A stretch of 64,000 bases of DNA from Flavobacterium cerinum (GCF_004028155.1 NZ_SBII01000004.1:186001-250000), one strand, 5' to 3'. Positions 15,342 to 23,770 are shown, counted from the first letter of the stretch. The notes: generated by a model from the sequence alone, not told the origin. A program made the numbers and translations.

Positions 15342-15977
15342 CTATATGCTTGAAAAGTTTAATAATATGCTTTGCCACTTACCGTCTGAGCCTTTGATCT
15401 TGAACTCATACCCATAACCCTTCATGTGATTGCTATACGATTCTTTAATGAGGCGTAAGCCTTCTTTCCATCGTTCATCATCAAACTTATCCTCGTGCTG
15501 GTATAAGTCCATTACACGGCCATATTCCAAATCCCCTTTATCATTTCGCTCTAAAAATCCAATCAGGATTTCATAAATCTTGATATCTCTTTTTTTAATG
15601 GTATCGCCCAAAAAATCTTTTATTAATTCGATGGCTTTTAGTGAGCGTTCATCCCATGCCGGTTCAGTATCACGCCTGCGGGTAACCCTCATTTCACCAT
15701 CACTATGTGTAAGATTAAAACCACCTTTTGAATTGCTCCTTATTTTTCCATATTGGGAAAGCTTTACTGCCTGAGTATCCATTTTTATATGGCAATTAGT
15801 TTTAAATTCCAAAAGCTCTTTGGCTAAAGCCTGTGCGGTATTTACTATGGAGTAAACCACATCATCACGATCTTTTTCATAGGCTTGTTTAGCCTGAACT
15901 AATTTTTTATTTTCCCTATCTCTTGCAGCTGCCAATTCAGCTTCAAGCTCTGCAATGGTTTTTACTGTATCACTCAT
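15342..15977 (-). CDS. DUF3164 family phage protein
   Basis: The 211-residue protein matches DUF3164 proteins of Mu-like phages in length, in the N-terminal coiled coil (AELEAELAAARDRENKKLVQ), and in the central domain (GKIRSNSKGGFNLTHSDGEMRVTRR) with the later DERWKEGLRLIKESY segment. The family is a conserved early protein in transposable phages with no settled function. It sits between the transposition genes and GemA, its usual place. Confidence 0.75.
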   Translation of the reverse strand: MSDTVKTIAELEAELAAARDRENKKLVQAKQAYEKDRDDVVYSIVNTAQALAKELLEFKTNCHIKMDTQAVKLSQYGKIRSNSKGGFNLTHSDGEMRVTRRRDTEPAWDERSLKAIELIKDFLGDTIKKRDIKIYEILIGFLERNDKGDLEYGRVMDLYQHEDKFDDERWKEGLRLIKESYSNHMKGYGYEFKIKGSDGKWQSILLNFSSI

Positions 15978-15978
15978 T

Positions 15979-16038
15979 TTATTTATTGTTATGTGTTAAA
16001 AATTCGGGTTCCTGTACTTCAATTTCGTTAGCTTCCAT
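15979..16038 (-). CDS. Possible micro-ORF, 19 residues
   Basis: A frame encoding MEANEIEVQEPEFLTHNNK starts 11 bp inside the end of the 16028-16285 gene and stops just before the DUF3164 ATG. Placement fits the tightly overlapping operon, but so short a frame may be chance. Confidence 0.25.
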   Translation of the reverse strand: MEANEIEVQEPEFLTHNNK

Positions 16039-16285
16039 AGTTGTATATTTTCGGTTTCCAGTCAGTTCGTTCTATTAAATACAGCATCCTGTTTATTTTA
16101 GTTATGATGGTGACACTTTGGGTAAAATCAGTTTTAATGCCGTCAAGGGCTCTAAAAAGTGCGGCACGTTCCTGATTTACCATAATTCGCTCACCAACTG
16201 TTAGGGATATTTCAAGCGTGGCGTGTTCAGATGAATACTGTAGAACTAATTGCAGTTCTTCCAGTTGATTTAAAATTTGCTCCAT
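16028..16285 (-). CDS. Hypothetical helical phage protein, 85 residues
   Basis: Start placed at ATG 16285 (MEQILNQLEELQLV) because it directly follows the 16290 stop of the upstream small gene; a longer form from 16318 would overlap that gene. The N-terminus is leucine-rich and helical, the C-terminus basic. Unrecognised. Confidence 0.5.
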   Translation of the reverse strand: MEQILNQLEELQLVLQYSSEHATLEISLTVGERIMVNQERAALFRALDGIKTDFTQSVTIITKINRMLYLIERTDWKPKIYNYGS

Positions 16286-16289
16286 TATT

Positions 16290-16445
16290 TTAGCCGGGGT
16301 TTTTATTATCGTTTTCAAGGTTCATTAATTGTAGCTCTAAAGCCCTTTTATCATTCATTACAAGGTTCACGTTAGGATGGTTGGGATTACTTGTGAGCCA
16401 AAAACTTAGCTCGACAATTTTATTTTCAATCTGTTTTTTTGTCAT
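16290..16445 (-). CDS. Small phage protein, 51 residues
   Basis: A frame encoding MTKKQIENKIVELSFWLTSN and a continuation ending NDNKNPG. It begins 2 bp after the 16448 stop of the preceding gene and ends 4 bp before the next start, filling what would otherwise be a 160-bp hole in the operon. Helical, unrecognised. Confidence 0.55.
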   Translation of the reverse strand: MTKKQIENKIVELSFWLTSNPNHPNVNLVMNDKRALELQLMNLENDNKNPG

Positions 16446-16447
16446 GG

Positions 16448-16792
16448 CTAATTTTGGTTTCCTATTACGTTTAACTTTCGTGCAGCATCAAATAAGGGTT
16501 TTGGGAATGTTGTAAAAAGGTCAACCATAACATCTGCATATAACCTGCGAGCTAATTCGGTTGTTATTTTCCCATCCTGAGGCTTTAAAATCTGAATTGC
16601 CTGATGCTCTAAATCTTCGTGCCTTGCTGTGTAGTAATTATTGATCGCTGTGTTAGCTAATAATTTTTGCAGATCAGTTTCTTTATTTTGGGAAAACTGT
16701 AAGCACCATTTCATATATCGTGACAGGTATTCTTTCCAGTATTCATCATCTGTCATATGAATAAGCTTTAATATTGATGTCGTTGTAGTCAT
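16448..16792 (-). CDS. Hypothetical phage protein, 114 residues
   Basis: Start taken at ATG 16792 (MTTTTSILKLIHMTDDEYW); the upstream extension overlaps the P-loop gene. The protein is helical with several Trp/Tyr residues (EYWKEYLSRYMKWCLQF). No family recognised. It lies 13 bp after the P-loop ATPase gene. Confidence 0.5.
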   Translation of the reverse strand: MTTTTSILKLIHMTDDEYWKEYLSRYMKWCLQFSQNKETDLQKLLANTAINNYYTARHEDLEHQAIQILKPQDGKITTELARRLYADVMVDLFTTFPKPLFDAARKLNVIGNQN

Positions 16793-16805
16793 GATTAATT
16801 TTTTT

Positions 16806-17429
16806 TTATTTAATATCAGCCCAATACTTTTTGGCCTCATCCGGCCATATCGTGTAAGGTTCACCACCGCCAAGACGGCTGAGGGGAAAAGCCTTATAAC
16901 CTTCTACACGGATTTTTATATCCGCATCGTACCGTATAAATCCTGCTAAAGCTCCTTTAGGTTCTTTGCCCTCAGCATGACTTATGAAAATGAAAAGAAC
17001 ATTGGGAAACTCCTCTTTTAAAGCGATGTATTGCTTTTTGGTTAGGTCGGTATATTGCAAGCTGTCAATAAATACAAATCGGGGTGCCGCCTTTTTGCTT
17101 AGCCTTTTTCGTAGTTCCTCTATTGGTTCCCTATTAAGGATGGTGAACTTCTTTTTTACCTCATGCATCCGGCATTCAATCATGTTTTTTTGCAATGATT
17201 TTCGCGCGCCCTCTTCAAGGGAGTTGTAAGCAACTTTGCCATACTGGGCCAAGCATTTAGCGAGCATCATGGAAAATCTTGATTTACCATTACCTGAGTT
17301 ACCCCAAATAAGCCATATCCCACTTGCCTCAGGCTCTCCTAATGCTGCCGACCATTCACCATCAAGCTTTAATTCAATGAACTTTTTATTATAAATCTGG
17401 TCAACTGATAAGGCCCTGTTAATCTGCAT
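16806..17429 (-). CDS. P-loop NTPase (RecA/DnaB-fold), early phage protein
   Basis: 207 residues with Walker A WGNSGNGKSRF at 42-52 and a Walker B-like RFVFIDSLQYTDL near residue 117, plus a sensor-like FIFISHAEGK at about 147-156. This RecA-like core is common in early operons of Bacteroidota Mu-like phages beside the MuB-type ATPase. Its start overlaps the end of that gene by 11 bp. A role in replication or transposition target handling is inferred from the neighbourhood. Confidence 0.75.
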   Translation of the reverse strand: MQINRALSVDQIYNKKFIELKLDGEWSAALGEPEASGIWLIWGNSGNGKSRFSMMLAKCLAQYGKVAYNSLEEGARKSLQKNMIECRMHEVKKKFTILNREPIEELRKRLSKKAAPRFVFIDSLQYTDLTKKQYIALKEEFPNVLFIFISHAEGKEPKGALAGFIRYDADIKIRVEGYKAFPLSRLGGGEPYTIWPDEAKKYWADIK

Positions 17430-18276
17430 GCGGTTTTTGGTTTTTTAATGCGTGGATTTTGCGTTTTACACGGCGCAAATCATTGTCGCAATCTTCCCAC
17501 ACCTTTTTTATTTGTGATTTTTCTATTATGTCGTTGGCAACACATATTTGGGTTACGGCTGTAAAATCTACAGATGATAGTTCTATAAATTTTCTGCCAA
17601 CACGGCTATATATCTCGTTATAGCCTTTTTTATTAAGAGCAATGCCTTTTTTTATACGCTTCTTTAAATGATCGGTAGCACACAGGACAATTCCGCAATG
17701 ATCCTCCAACTCATTATATAGTGTTATAAAAAAGTATAACACCTGATCGCTAAGCTTATCAGCTTCATCAAGCATTAGCAATGGTTTTTCTTTTTTCTTT
17801 AACCTGCTTACAGCTTCGTACATCATTTCGGCAACAGTCAAACCTGAATGGTCAGAACCCATTGCAGAAAGCAATTCTGCAAGGAAGATTTTTCGATTCC
17901 AAAATTCGGAGCACTGGAGGCGGTAAGCATTTGGATTATTTGCATAATGCTTCATCGTATTACTTTTCCCTGAACCTGCATCGCCTATTGCAGCGAACAC
18001 ATTTGAATGCTCTTGCGCATCTGTTAAAAGACCGTTTAAACGCTTATGAGAGGACGTTTCTACAATTACCCACTCATTGGTATTACTACCGCCTATTTGT
18101 GCGCTTACGTTGCGCCACATCTCTTCTTTAATTAAATCCCATTTACTATTGACCATTTGGCTAATAGTAGCAGCGCTTACATTTTTTAATGAATTTGCAG
18201 CTTTATTTTGGCTGTCGAATTTTGCAATGTATTCCTTAAGGGCATCAACAATTTGTTGTTTGTCAAAATTTGTCAT
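17419..18276 (-). CDS. MuB-type AAA+ transposition ATPase
   Basis: The 285-residue protein couples ATP to target DNA choice and stimulates the transposase. It has an N-terminal helix-turn-helix (NVSAATISQMVNSKW at about 27-41), Walker A IGDAGSGKSNT near 97-107 and Walker B LLMLDEADKLS near 169-179. Domain order and length match MuB/IstB-like AAA+ regulators. It follows the transposase gene by 52 bp. This pairing is definitive for a transposable phage. Confidence 0.9.
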   Translation of the reverse strand: MTNFDKQQIVDALKEYIAKFDSQNKAANSLKNVSAATISQMVNSKWDLIKEEMWRNVSAQIGGSNTNEWVIVETSSHKRLNGLLTDAQEHSNVFAAIGDAGSGKSNTMKHYANNPNAYRLQCSEFWNRKIFLAELLSAMGSDHSGLTVAEMMYEAVSRLKKKEKPLLMLDEADKLSDQVLYFFITLYNELEDHCGIVLCATDHLKKRIKKGIALNKKGYNEIYSRVGRKFIELSSVDFTAVTQICVANDIIEKSQIKKVWEDCDNDLRRVKRKIHALKNQKPHAD

Positions 18277-18328
18277 AGTTTTGGTAGGTATTAGTCCGGT
18301 TAAGTTTCTCAGGCCGTGCCGGTTCGTT

Positions 18329-20338
18329 TTACATTAATGAATAAATATCGCGTTCGGTATTATCAGCTAAAACCGTATTGGAAGCTTCTTTTTGAAAGTG
18401 ACCTATGTCGGTTTTTTCTGTTTTATTTTTTCCCTGTTGCTTCCTGCTGCTTTCAACACCATGAATTAGAGGGTTTCTTAATCCGTAATCTTCTGCCGAT
18501 CTGCCATGATCTACTAAAATGCTTTCCATCTTATCACGCTCCTGTATCCTGATGCGTTTATTCTCATTTTCAACATTTTTCATAAATGAGTTTTCCCAAT
18601 CTTCCTGTTCCTGTGTACCTCGATGAACTTCGATTTTTGTTTCGGCTGCTGCAACATGTCTTAAACCAAGGGGGGTTTCTAAATAAAGATGTATCAGGGT
18701 CATATCATCAGGGTCAAACTTCACAATGAATTTCCTGTCAATATTTTCGCGAAGCCACATTACATCAGGGTTTCTATTTTCATCGTATACCAGGTATGTA
18801 TATTTTTGGGTTTTCTCTGTAAAGCTTATACCGTATGCCGTACAGGTAACTGGTTTTTCTCGCTGTATCCAAAACATATTAACCATATCCCAAATTTGTA
18901 TTGCAGGGGTTTCAGGATTGTGGCTGTTTAAATAGGTTTCTATTCGCGACATGCCTGTTTTTGGGTGCGGGGCTTCGTTCCATTCCATACGCCTTTTTGC
19001 ATAGATCTCCTTTAATTTTGAAAGTGTTGGAAGTTCTGATTTGTTACGTAATATCATTTCCATATCAGCCTTACTTTCATTTTTCTTAGCTTGGATATTC
19101 TGACCGGTGAAAAACCAATCCTGTTTTAGATATCCTGCCTGAAACCTGTAAAATGCGTTTTCAATGGTTTTCGATTTACCGTTATAAGGTGCGGTGTTAG
19201 TACAAAGCCTTGATATTTTACCTAAGAAACTGTTTGCTTCAAGTTTTTTATGACCGCCCTGGTTATCGAATTTAATTTCGTAAGGTTTGTGACCTGAAAT
19301 TTGTATTGCCATTTTGTAGGCTTGATATTGTGCCTCATAATCTTCTGTTTTGCTGATGTGATAACCAAGGAAAACCTCGCTGTAGGCATCAAAGACCTCA
19401 TATACCTGACATGTTGCCATTTTTCCTGCTGCATCTAAATAGTAGTAATTCAGTTTCGTACCGTCACTATACCAAAGGCTGTCTCGCATGCTTGGTAACT
19501 TAGTTGAGAACTGCAAACTGTATTTTTCTTTGCTCTTAAGTTCACCGAAACGGAAACCATACCATAGTGGTTCAATTTTTGGGTCTTGAAGGAAGTTAAT
19601 AAGCGTTTGTTCGCTTTTTAATTGCTTCCAGTCATTTTGCAGGGCCATTTCGTTATACTCTCTTAGCAATTGCAGGTGCGTTGCACATCGCTGTACTCGG
19701 TCACACCATCTTGCCAATACCCACGGTTTAGCATCATCCCCCAATTTTTCTGAATTTTTATGGCAGAAGCCTTTATGCACTAAACTTTGGTATCCTTCAT
19801 TTTTGTAAGCTGTAAGTTTGTCTTTTAAACGGCGGTGGTTTGTAGGTAATGAATGAGGCCACTGGTGAAGAGGTAACTCAGTTATAACCTGTGCGATCTT
19901 TTCCCACGGCTTAGCTTTTGAACCTAAAGCCCTCCGTTTATTCATTGTTGTATCTAAAATTATATCTACAGCATTCAAAATTTCCGCATTGGCAATATAT
20001 TCGGATATGTTTTTTTGTGGTAATGCATCACCATTTTCTAAAGTGTAATTATTGAAAAATTCAATCGCTTTAGAATCTGCTTTTAAGTAGTCCTTAAAAA
20101 TGATGTTTTTAGTTTTCTCTGTGGGGTCACCAATTAAAGAGATAATTTTCTCTTTAATGTCTTTACGGATAGTTTCAAACTCTATTAATGCCGGTGTGCC
20201 TAAGCCACCACCACGTCGTAACACTTTTAACTTGCCTCGTTGTGTTAAGCTCCTGTAAGTACCTTCACTGTTTATTAAACCAGCTTCAAGTAACCAATTG
20301 CCCTGCACACATAATGAATTATTATAATACTCGAACAT
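18329..20338 (-). CDS. MuA-type DDE transposase
   Basis: The 669-residue protein cuts and joins prophage ends. The N-terminal part holds DNA-binding helices (residues about 1-240). The catalytic core supplies the acidic triad in DSLWYSDGTKLNYY (D near 292), EIKFDNQGGHKKL (D near 357) and APYNGKSKTIENAFYRF (E near 395). The C-terminus (about 590-669) is charged and would contact MuB. Length matches Mu A (663 residues). It lies 5 bp after the Ner-like gene in the early operon. Confidence 0.93.
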   Translation of the reverse strand: MFEYYNNSLCVQGNWLLEAGLINSEGTYRSLTQRGKLKVLRRGGGLGTPALIEFETIRKDIKEKIISLIGDPTEKTKNIIFKDYLKADSKAIEFFNNYTLENGDALPQKNISEYIANAEILNAVDIILDTTMNKRRALGSKAKPWEKIAQVITELPLHQWPHSLPTNHRRLKDKLTAYKNEGYQSLVHKGFCHKNSEKLGDDAKPWVLARWCDRVQRCATHLQLLREYNEMALQNDWKQLKSEQTLINFLQDPKIEPLWYGFRFGELKSKEKYSLQFSTKLPSMRDSLWYSDGTKLNYYYLDAAGKMATCQVYEVFDAYSEVFLGYHISKTEDYEAQYQAYKMAIQISGHKPYEIKFDNQGGHKKLEANSFLGKISRLCTNTAPYNGKSKTIENAFYRFQAGYLKQDWFFTGQNIQAKKNESKADMEMILRNKSELPTLSKLKEIYAKRRMEWNEAPHPKTGMSRIETYLNSHNPETPAIQIWDMVNMFWIQREKPVTCTAYGISFTEKTQKYTYLVYDENRNPDVMWLRENIDRKFIVKFDPDDMTLIHLYLETPLGLRHVAAAETKIEVHRGTQEQEDWENSFMKNVENENKRIRIQERDKMESILVDHGRSAEDYGLRNPLIHGVESSRKQQGKNKTEKTDIGHFQKEASNTVLADNTERDIYSLM

Positions 20339-20343
20339 ATTGA

Positions 20344-20559
20344 TTACTTATTTATAAAGTTCTGTACAGTTTTTTCAACAACCGTTTCAAGAGCCTTGGC
20401 CCCTTGGTTATATTCCTTCTTAATTTGATCAGGAACTATACCCACACGCACGTCTCTTAAGCACTTTCTGACATAGTCTACAGTTACACCATATCGAATT
20501 GAAACCGCTTCGAGAATATCCTCATTGTACTTGTTTCTTTTTTTCGTTTCTTTGCTCAT
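20344..20559 (-). CDS. Ner-like early DNA-binding protein
   Basis: 71 residues with an HTH-like core (ILEAVSIRYGVTVDYVRKCL at about 16-35) and a highly basic start. It is the first gene of the leftward early operon, directly under the operator region, which is the position of ner in Mu. Ner proteins repress early and repressor transcription. It is not an obvious close homologue of Mu Ner; the call is by position and HTH. Confidence 0.6.
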   Translation of the reverse strand: MSKETKKRNKYNEDILEAVSIRYGVTVDYVRKCLRDVRVGIVPDQIKKEYNQGAKALETVVEKTVQNFINK

Positions 20560-20593
20560 TGTATATTTTGTCTTTTGGTATAGGACAAATATA

Positions 20594-20640
20594 GTATGAA
20601 AATCTCATACTGTATCAAAATTAATATGAAAATTTCATAC
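20594..20640. promoter_or_regulatory. Repressor operators O1 and O2
   Basis: Two inverted repeats of the form GTATGA-N5-TCATAC lie between the divergent repressor and early genes: GTATGAAAATCTCATAC at 20594-20610 and ATATGAAAATTTCATAC at 20624-20640, centres 30 bp apart. A TAATTTTG (-7 type) box for the leftward operon sits between them, so repressor bound at both would cover the early promoter. A third site lies inside the repressor gene. Confidence 0.8.
20616..20623 (-). promoter_or_regulatory. -7 box of the early (ner-transposase) promoter
   Basis: The minus strand reads TAATTTTG, matching TAnnTTTG, exactly between operators O1 and O2. Transcription would start near 20609 and run into the Ner-like gene at 20559. 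No canonical TTG was found upstream, where O2 lies. Confidence 0.55.
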
Positions 20641-20651
20641 TTTTTTCGATT

Positions 20652-21476
20652 ATGAATGTAAAGGATAGGTTTTTCAAGGCTTTTGAGTACTTAAAAGAGA
20701 TGGGTTCTGTAAAGAATTTGCAGGAATTTGCTGATATAGTTGGTACTAACAAGGCTGGAATGTCAGACATAAAAGCCGACAGAAAGAAGGTCTCACTCGA
20801 AAATTTGACAAATTTGGCCATTCGATTCCCTGAAATCAATATCAGTTGGATTGCAACCGGCATGGGAAGTATGATATTTTCATACTCCGAAAAAGCAACA
20901 TCAAATTTGTCGGTTAAAGAACCTGAACAAATAATTCATCGGGTACCGCAGGTCGTTACGACTGACGTTGATGGCCGTAATACAATTGTATTGGTACCGG
21001 TGAAAGCAGCAGCCGGTTACCTGAATGGTTATGGCGATCCTGAGTTTGTAGAAAAACTGCCGACATATAATCTTCCTAATATTCAAAACGGGGTTTTCAG
21101 AATGTTTCAGGTTAACGGACATTCAATGTTTCCAACGCTGCATAACGGTTCGTATGTAGTAGGTCAGTTTGTCGAAAACTGGGTAAAGGATATAAAAGAA
21201 GATCGGGTTTATGTTATTGTTTCAAGGAATGACGGCATTATCGTTAAACGCTGTTTAAACAGGATTAAAAAGTATGGTTCTATATACTGTAAAAGTGATA
21301 ACAGAAAAGAGTATCCGAGTTTCGCAGTACAGCCTGAAGATATAATTGAGGTATGGGAATGCAAAGGTATGCTCAGTTTTGAGTTGCCTAATCCAGCCGA
21401 TTTGTACGACAGGGTGTCAGATTTAGAAGCTCAGCTGTATTTTTTACAGAACAGTATAAATAAAAAATTAAACTAA
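20652..21476 (+). CDS. Prophage repressor (HTH-S24 peptidase, CI/LexA type)
   Basis: 274 residues: N-terminal HTH (about 20-65, LQEFADIVGTNKAGMSDIKA) and a C-terminal S24 peptidase domain with NGHSMFPTLHNGSYVVG (Ser near 157) and DGIIVKRC (Lys near 201). A potential self-cleavage point is the Ala-Gly in VKAAAGYL. Such repressors maintain lysogeny and are inactivated by RecA-stimulated cleavage. It is transcribed toward the phage end, as Mu c is, and carries operator O3 within its own coding sequence. A terminator follows at 21693. Confidence 0.88.
   Translation: MNVKDRFFKAFEYLKEMGSVKNLQEFADIVGTNKAGMSDIKADRKKVSLENLTNLAIRFPEINISWIATGMGSMIFSYSEKATSNLSVKEPEQIIHRVPQVVTTDVDGRNTIVLVPVKAAAGYLNGYGDPEFVEKLPTYNLPNIQNGVFRMFQVNGHSMFPTLHNGSYVVGQFVENWVKDIKEDRVYVIVSRNDGIIVKRCLNRIKKYGSIYCKSDNRKEYPSFAVQPEDIIEVWECKGMLSFELPNPADLYDRVSDLEAQLYFLQNSINKKLN
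20869..20885. promoter_or_regulatory. Intragenic operator O3
   Basis: GTATGATATTTTCATAC has the same 6-5-6 dyad as O1 and O2 and lies 217 bp into the repressor gene. It could support looping with O1/O2 or a roadblock type of autoregulation. Confidence 0.65.
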
Positions 21477-21692
21477 AACCCTATATACTAAATCGTTACG
21501 TTGTTTTTATAATGAATTTGCTAAGACCGTAAGGGGGTACATTATTGATTTTTACGGCATATTTAACACGTAATAGGATAATAAGGGATGCTTTAAAAGG
21601 CACTTAATTTTACAAACTGCATATCCTAACGCATACCCTAATGAATATCCTTAGTGAATTGTGCATTGTTTTTGGAATTGATCTAAAACAAA

Positions 21693-21715
21693 AAACCTTC
21701 CGTGTTGGAAGGTTT
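21693..21715 (+). terminator. Terminator after repressor
   Basis: Stem AAACCTTCC/GGAAGGTTT (9 bp) with a 5-base loop, 216 bp after the repressor stop. The intervening 21477-21690 has no gene; it holds imperfect GGATA/AGGGTATG-like repeats of unknown meaning. Confidence 0.7.
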
Positions 21716-21725
21716 GATAAACAGT

Positions 21726-21982
21726 GTTTAAATAGTGTTTAATTATTGCTCATGAACTCATAAGGCTTTGTTTTAAGCGAGTTTAAGGCTATTACTTGGG
21801 TTTGCCTTGCCTTTTATGGTAGTAACCGTTTAAATGAATCGTTTAAGGCGTTTAAGAATGGTAGTAAAATAGTAGCTAACAGTAACAAATGTACATTTTA
21901 ATTTTTTATTCGTTTAAACCTTTTTCGGTGCGAATGCCTTATTTTAAAGGCTTTTTCGAGCTTTTTTGTTTAAGAGGTTTAA
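21726..21982. repeat. Cluster of GTTTAA boxes, candidate transposase end-binding sites
   Basis: GTTTAA occurs nine times in 257 bp (at 21726, 21737, 21781, 21828, 21841, 21850, 21912, 21968, 21977), several as CGTTTAAGG-like words, in a gene-free stretch of about 470 bp between the repressor terminator and the inferred prophage end. Mu-type ends and enhancers contain arrays of transposase binding sites in this same position. All boxes being in one orientation supports a protein-binding array rather than chance A/T richness. Confidence 0.55.
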
Positions 21983-22124
21983 GTACATTTCATTTTATAG
22001 CCTATATAAGGGGCTTGTCCTATTAAAATTCAGTAGTAAAATGAGTTTCGAGTTCAGCCTCAATTTGCTGATATTCAATAAAAAAAACTGCAATTTTTTA
22101 CTTTTTAAGTTTTTTACATTACTT

Positions 22125-22146
22125 AGAGCAAGACAAGAGCAAGACA
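22125..22146. repeat. Tandem 11-bp repeat at the inferred prophage end
   Basis: AGAGCAAGACA is repeated exactly twice head to tail (22125-22135, 22136-22146). On the phage strand each copy begins 5'-TG, the terminal dinucleotide of Mu-like ends. It sits directly against the terminator of the host Xre gene, so the junction is probably at 22135 or 22146. Confidence 0.45.
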
Positions 22147-22180
22147 TAAAAAAAGTCCCGTCATTGGCGGGACTTTTTTT
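22147..22180. terminator. Terminator of the host Xre gene
   Basis: AAAAAAAGTCCCG, 7-base loop, CGGGACTTTTTTT: a strong symmetrical hairpin with A- and T-runs, 2 bp beyond the stop of the leftward Xre gene. Confidence 0.9.
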
Positions 22181-22181
22181 A

Positions 22182-22592
22182 TTATTTAATAAGCTTTTCT
22201 AAATAAGCTATCTTTTCTTTTTCAGACTGTAGCAAACGTTCATAGAGCTTTTTGTTCTCTTCTATTACTTCCATAAGTTTATCCAACGGGTTGAAGGTAC
22301 AGCTATGGTTTTGAGCTATTGCACCATTACTATTCGTAAAGTTATTATCATGGATATTATTAAAATAGTTTATAGCGCTTTCTTCCGAGAAGTTTTTTAT
22401 CGCTTCCGGTGTTACCCCAAGAGCTTCTGCTACTGCAATAAGCTTAGCTTCCTCTATGGTTTCACTATTTTCCATAATAGATATTGCCTGCTGGTTAGTA
22501 CCTAAAGCCTGCGCCAAAGCTTCCTGCTTCATGTCGCGAAGCTCCCTGATGCGGCTTATCTTTCTTCCTATGTGGTTTGTTGATGTGCTCAT
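22182..22592 (-). CDS. Xre-family transcriptional regulator
   Basis: 136 residues: an HTH_3 domain at about 9-66 (RIRELRDMKQEALAQALGTN, then QQAISIMENSETIEEAKL) and a C-terminal coiled coil (LDKLMEVIEENKKLYERLLQ) likely for dimerisation. Stand-alone regulators of this form are common in Flavobacterium genomes. It lies just outside the inferred prophage end and has its own terminator, so I treat it as host. Targets unknown. Confidence 0.75.
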   Translation of the reverse strand: MSTSTNHIGRKISRIRELRDMKQEALAQALGTNQQAISIMENSETIEEAKLIAVAEALGVTPEAIKNFSEESAINYFNNIHDNNFTNSNGAIAQNHSCTFNPLDKLMEVIEENKKLYERLLQSEKEKIAYLEKLIK

Positions 22593-22792
22593 AATTCAAA
22601 GATAGTAATTATTCTGTCAGAAATTATCTGTAAGTAAAAAACAGACGGCTGTATGTATTTTACCGATCAGAACAAAAATACAATTTTTAAAGTTTTTTTT
22701 AATGCACACTTTAAAAGTGTAATGACAACCGCATCCAATACTAATACAAAAGACTAGCTATTAATTATTAAGTTTAGCCAAACCTGAAATGC

Positions 22793-23579
22793 CTAATCGA
22801 TCCACAAACTTCCGATAGAATACGTTTTTGCCTGTCCGCTAATTATTACCCGCTCGCCTTTGTTTTCGCAGAACAGATTTCCTACCCGTTCTGAAACCTG
22901 GAGTGCATAAAGTTCATTTTTATTAAGCCTTGCTGCCCAAAATGGAATTAATGAGCAATGAGCAGAACCTGTTACCGGATCTTCTAAGATGGAAGCCTGC
23001 GGAGTAAAATACCTGGAAACAAAATCGCAGTTATCGCCTGGCGCAGTTACAATTATACCGCCAGGGTCAAGGTTTATCTGGTCAAATAATAATCGGTTTA
23101 TTTGAATATTTTTAATTTCGGTTTCATTATCATAGACTAACACATAATCTCTTGATTTTAAAACTTCTCTAGGTTTAATACAGTGAATTTTCAATGTTTT
23201 CCGGTAAAGTATCCAATAATGGCATTCTCGAAGGAAAGTCCATTTTGTAAAACCCGTTGTCCATAAAAACAGTTAGATCTCCGCTTAGGGTTTCAAAAAC
23301 AATCGTATCACTTTTATAATTAAGAATTGTTTTTAGGCAATGTGCTGTTGCAAGAGTAGCATGGCCACACAAATCCATTTCAATTTCAGGCGTAAACCAT
23401 CGTAGGTGTATCCTGTCTCCATGGTCTACAAAAAATGCTGTTTCGGCGACAGCATTTTCTTTTGCTATTTTCAATAAAATATCATCTGCCAGCCATTTGT
23501 TCAATGGTACAACGCATGCAGGATTTCCTCCGAATGTTTTGTTTGTAAATGCGTCAATTTGATAAAGATCAAGTTTCAT
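22793..23579 (-). pseudogene. PhzF-family isomerase gene broken by a frameshift
   Basis: Two overlapping frames together make one PhzF protein of normal length (about 262 residues). The first (23579 to 23175) has the N-terminal MKLDLYQIDAFTNKTFGGNP, the catalytic-Glu region NAVAETAFF and the MDLCGHATLATAH motif; the second (23194 to 22793) has the C-terminal LEDPVTGSAHCSLIPFW motif. The junction lies near 23175-23194, where the reading frame changes by one base and the first frame ends NSLY. Either a recent pseudogene or a sequencing error; no slippery motif was seen. Confidence 0.85.
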
Positions 23580-23654
23580 TATATTTTTTTAAAAATTTGG
23601 TATTGCAAATAGGAGTTAATTCAGGTATTTTACTTTTTCAAAAATAGTCTTAAA

Positions 23655-23770
23655 AGACTGATGATATTTAAACAGTATAATAATAGTTCTCCCTTGTATA
23701 TCTATTCAGCAAGAATGATAATAGTATCGGGTCAATTAAATCTTTGACCACATCAAGAAGTTTTTTCATG
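23655..23770 (-). pseudogene. Degenerate second copy of an immunity-like gene 3' end
   Basis: The minus strand here aligns over about 95 bp with 24270-24365: it would read LLDVVKDL and then, across frame breaks and stop codons, parts of the IIPAEWIDSEGTII-like end. No open frame remains. It is a decayed tandem duplicate lying in the 227-bp gap between the PhzF pseudogene and the SMI1/KNR4-like pseudogene. Confidence 0.6.

Larger units (their letters stand above)
1..22146. mobile_element. Mu-like transposable prophage, left part outside window
   Basis: The segment contains the hallmark gene set of a transposable phage: repressor, Ner-like protein, MuA-type DDE transposase, MuB-type ATPase, DUF3164 and GemA-like proteins, then terminase, DUF935 portal, MuF, gpG-like and protease genes. 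No tyrosine or serine integrase is present, as expected for a phage that integrates by transposition. The right end is inferred at about 22146, where a tandem 11-bp repeat whose phage strand begins 5'-TG abuts the terminator of a host Xre gene. The left end and tail genes lie before base 1. The exact boundary is inference; the prophage identity is well supported. Confidence 0.9.

Noticed and set aside
21477-21692. Attachment site or small RNA after the repressor
   Set aside because: Imperfect GGATA/AGGGTATG-like words occur, but no convincing stem, frame or tRNA-like fold; left as unexplained non-coding DNA.
22182-22592. Xre gene as the prophage's own second repressor
   Set aside because: It lies beyond the inferred phage end, behind a terminator, and is of a type common in host chromosomes; the S24 protein with matching operators is the phage repressor.
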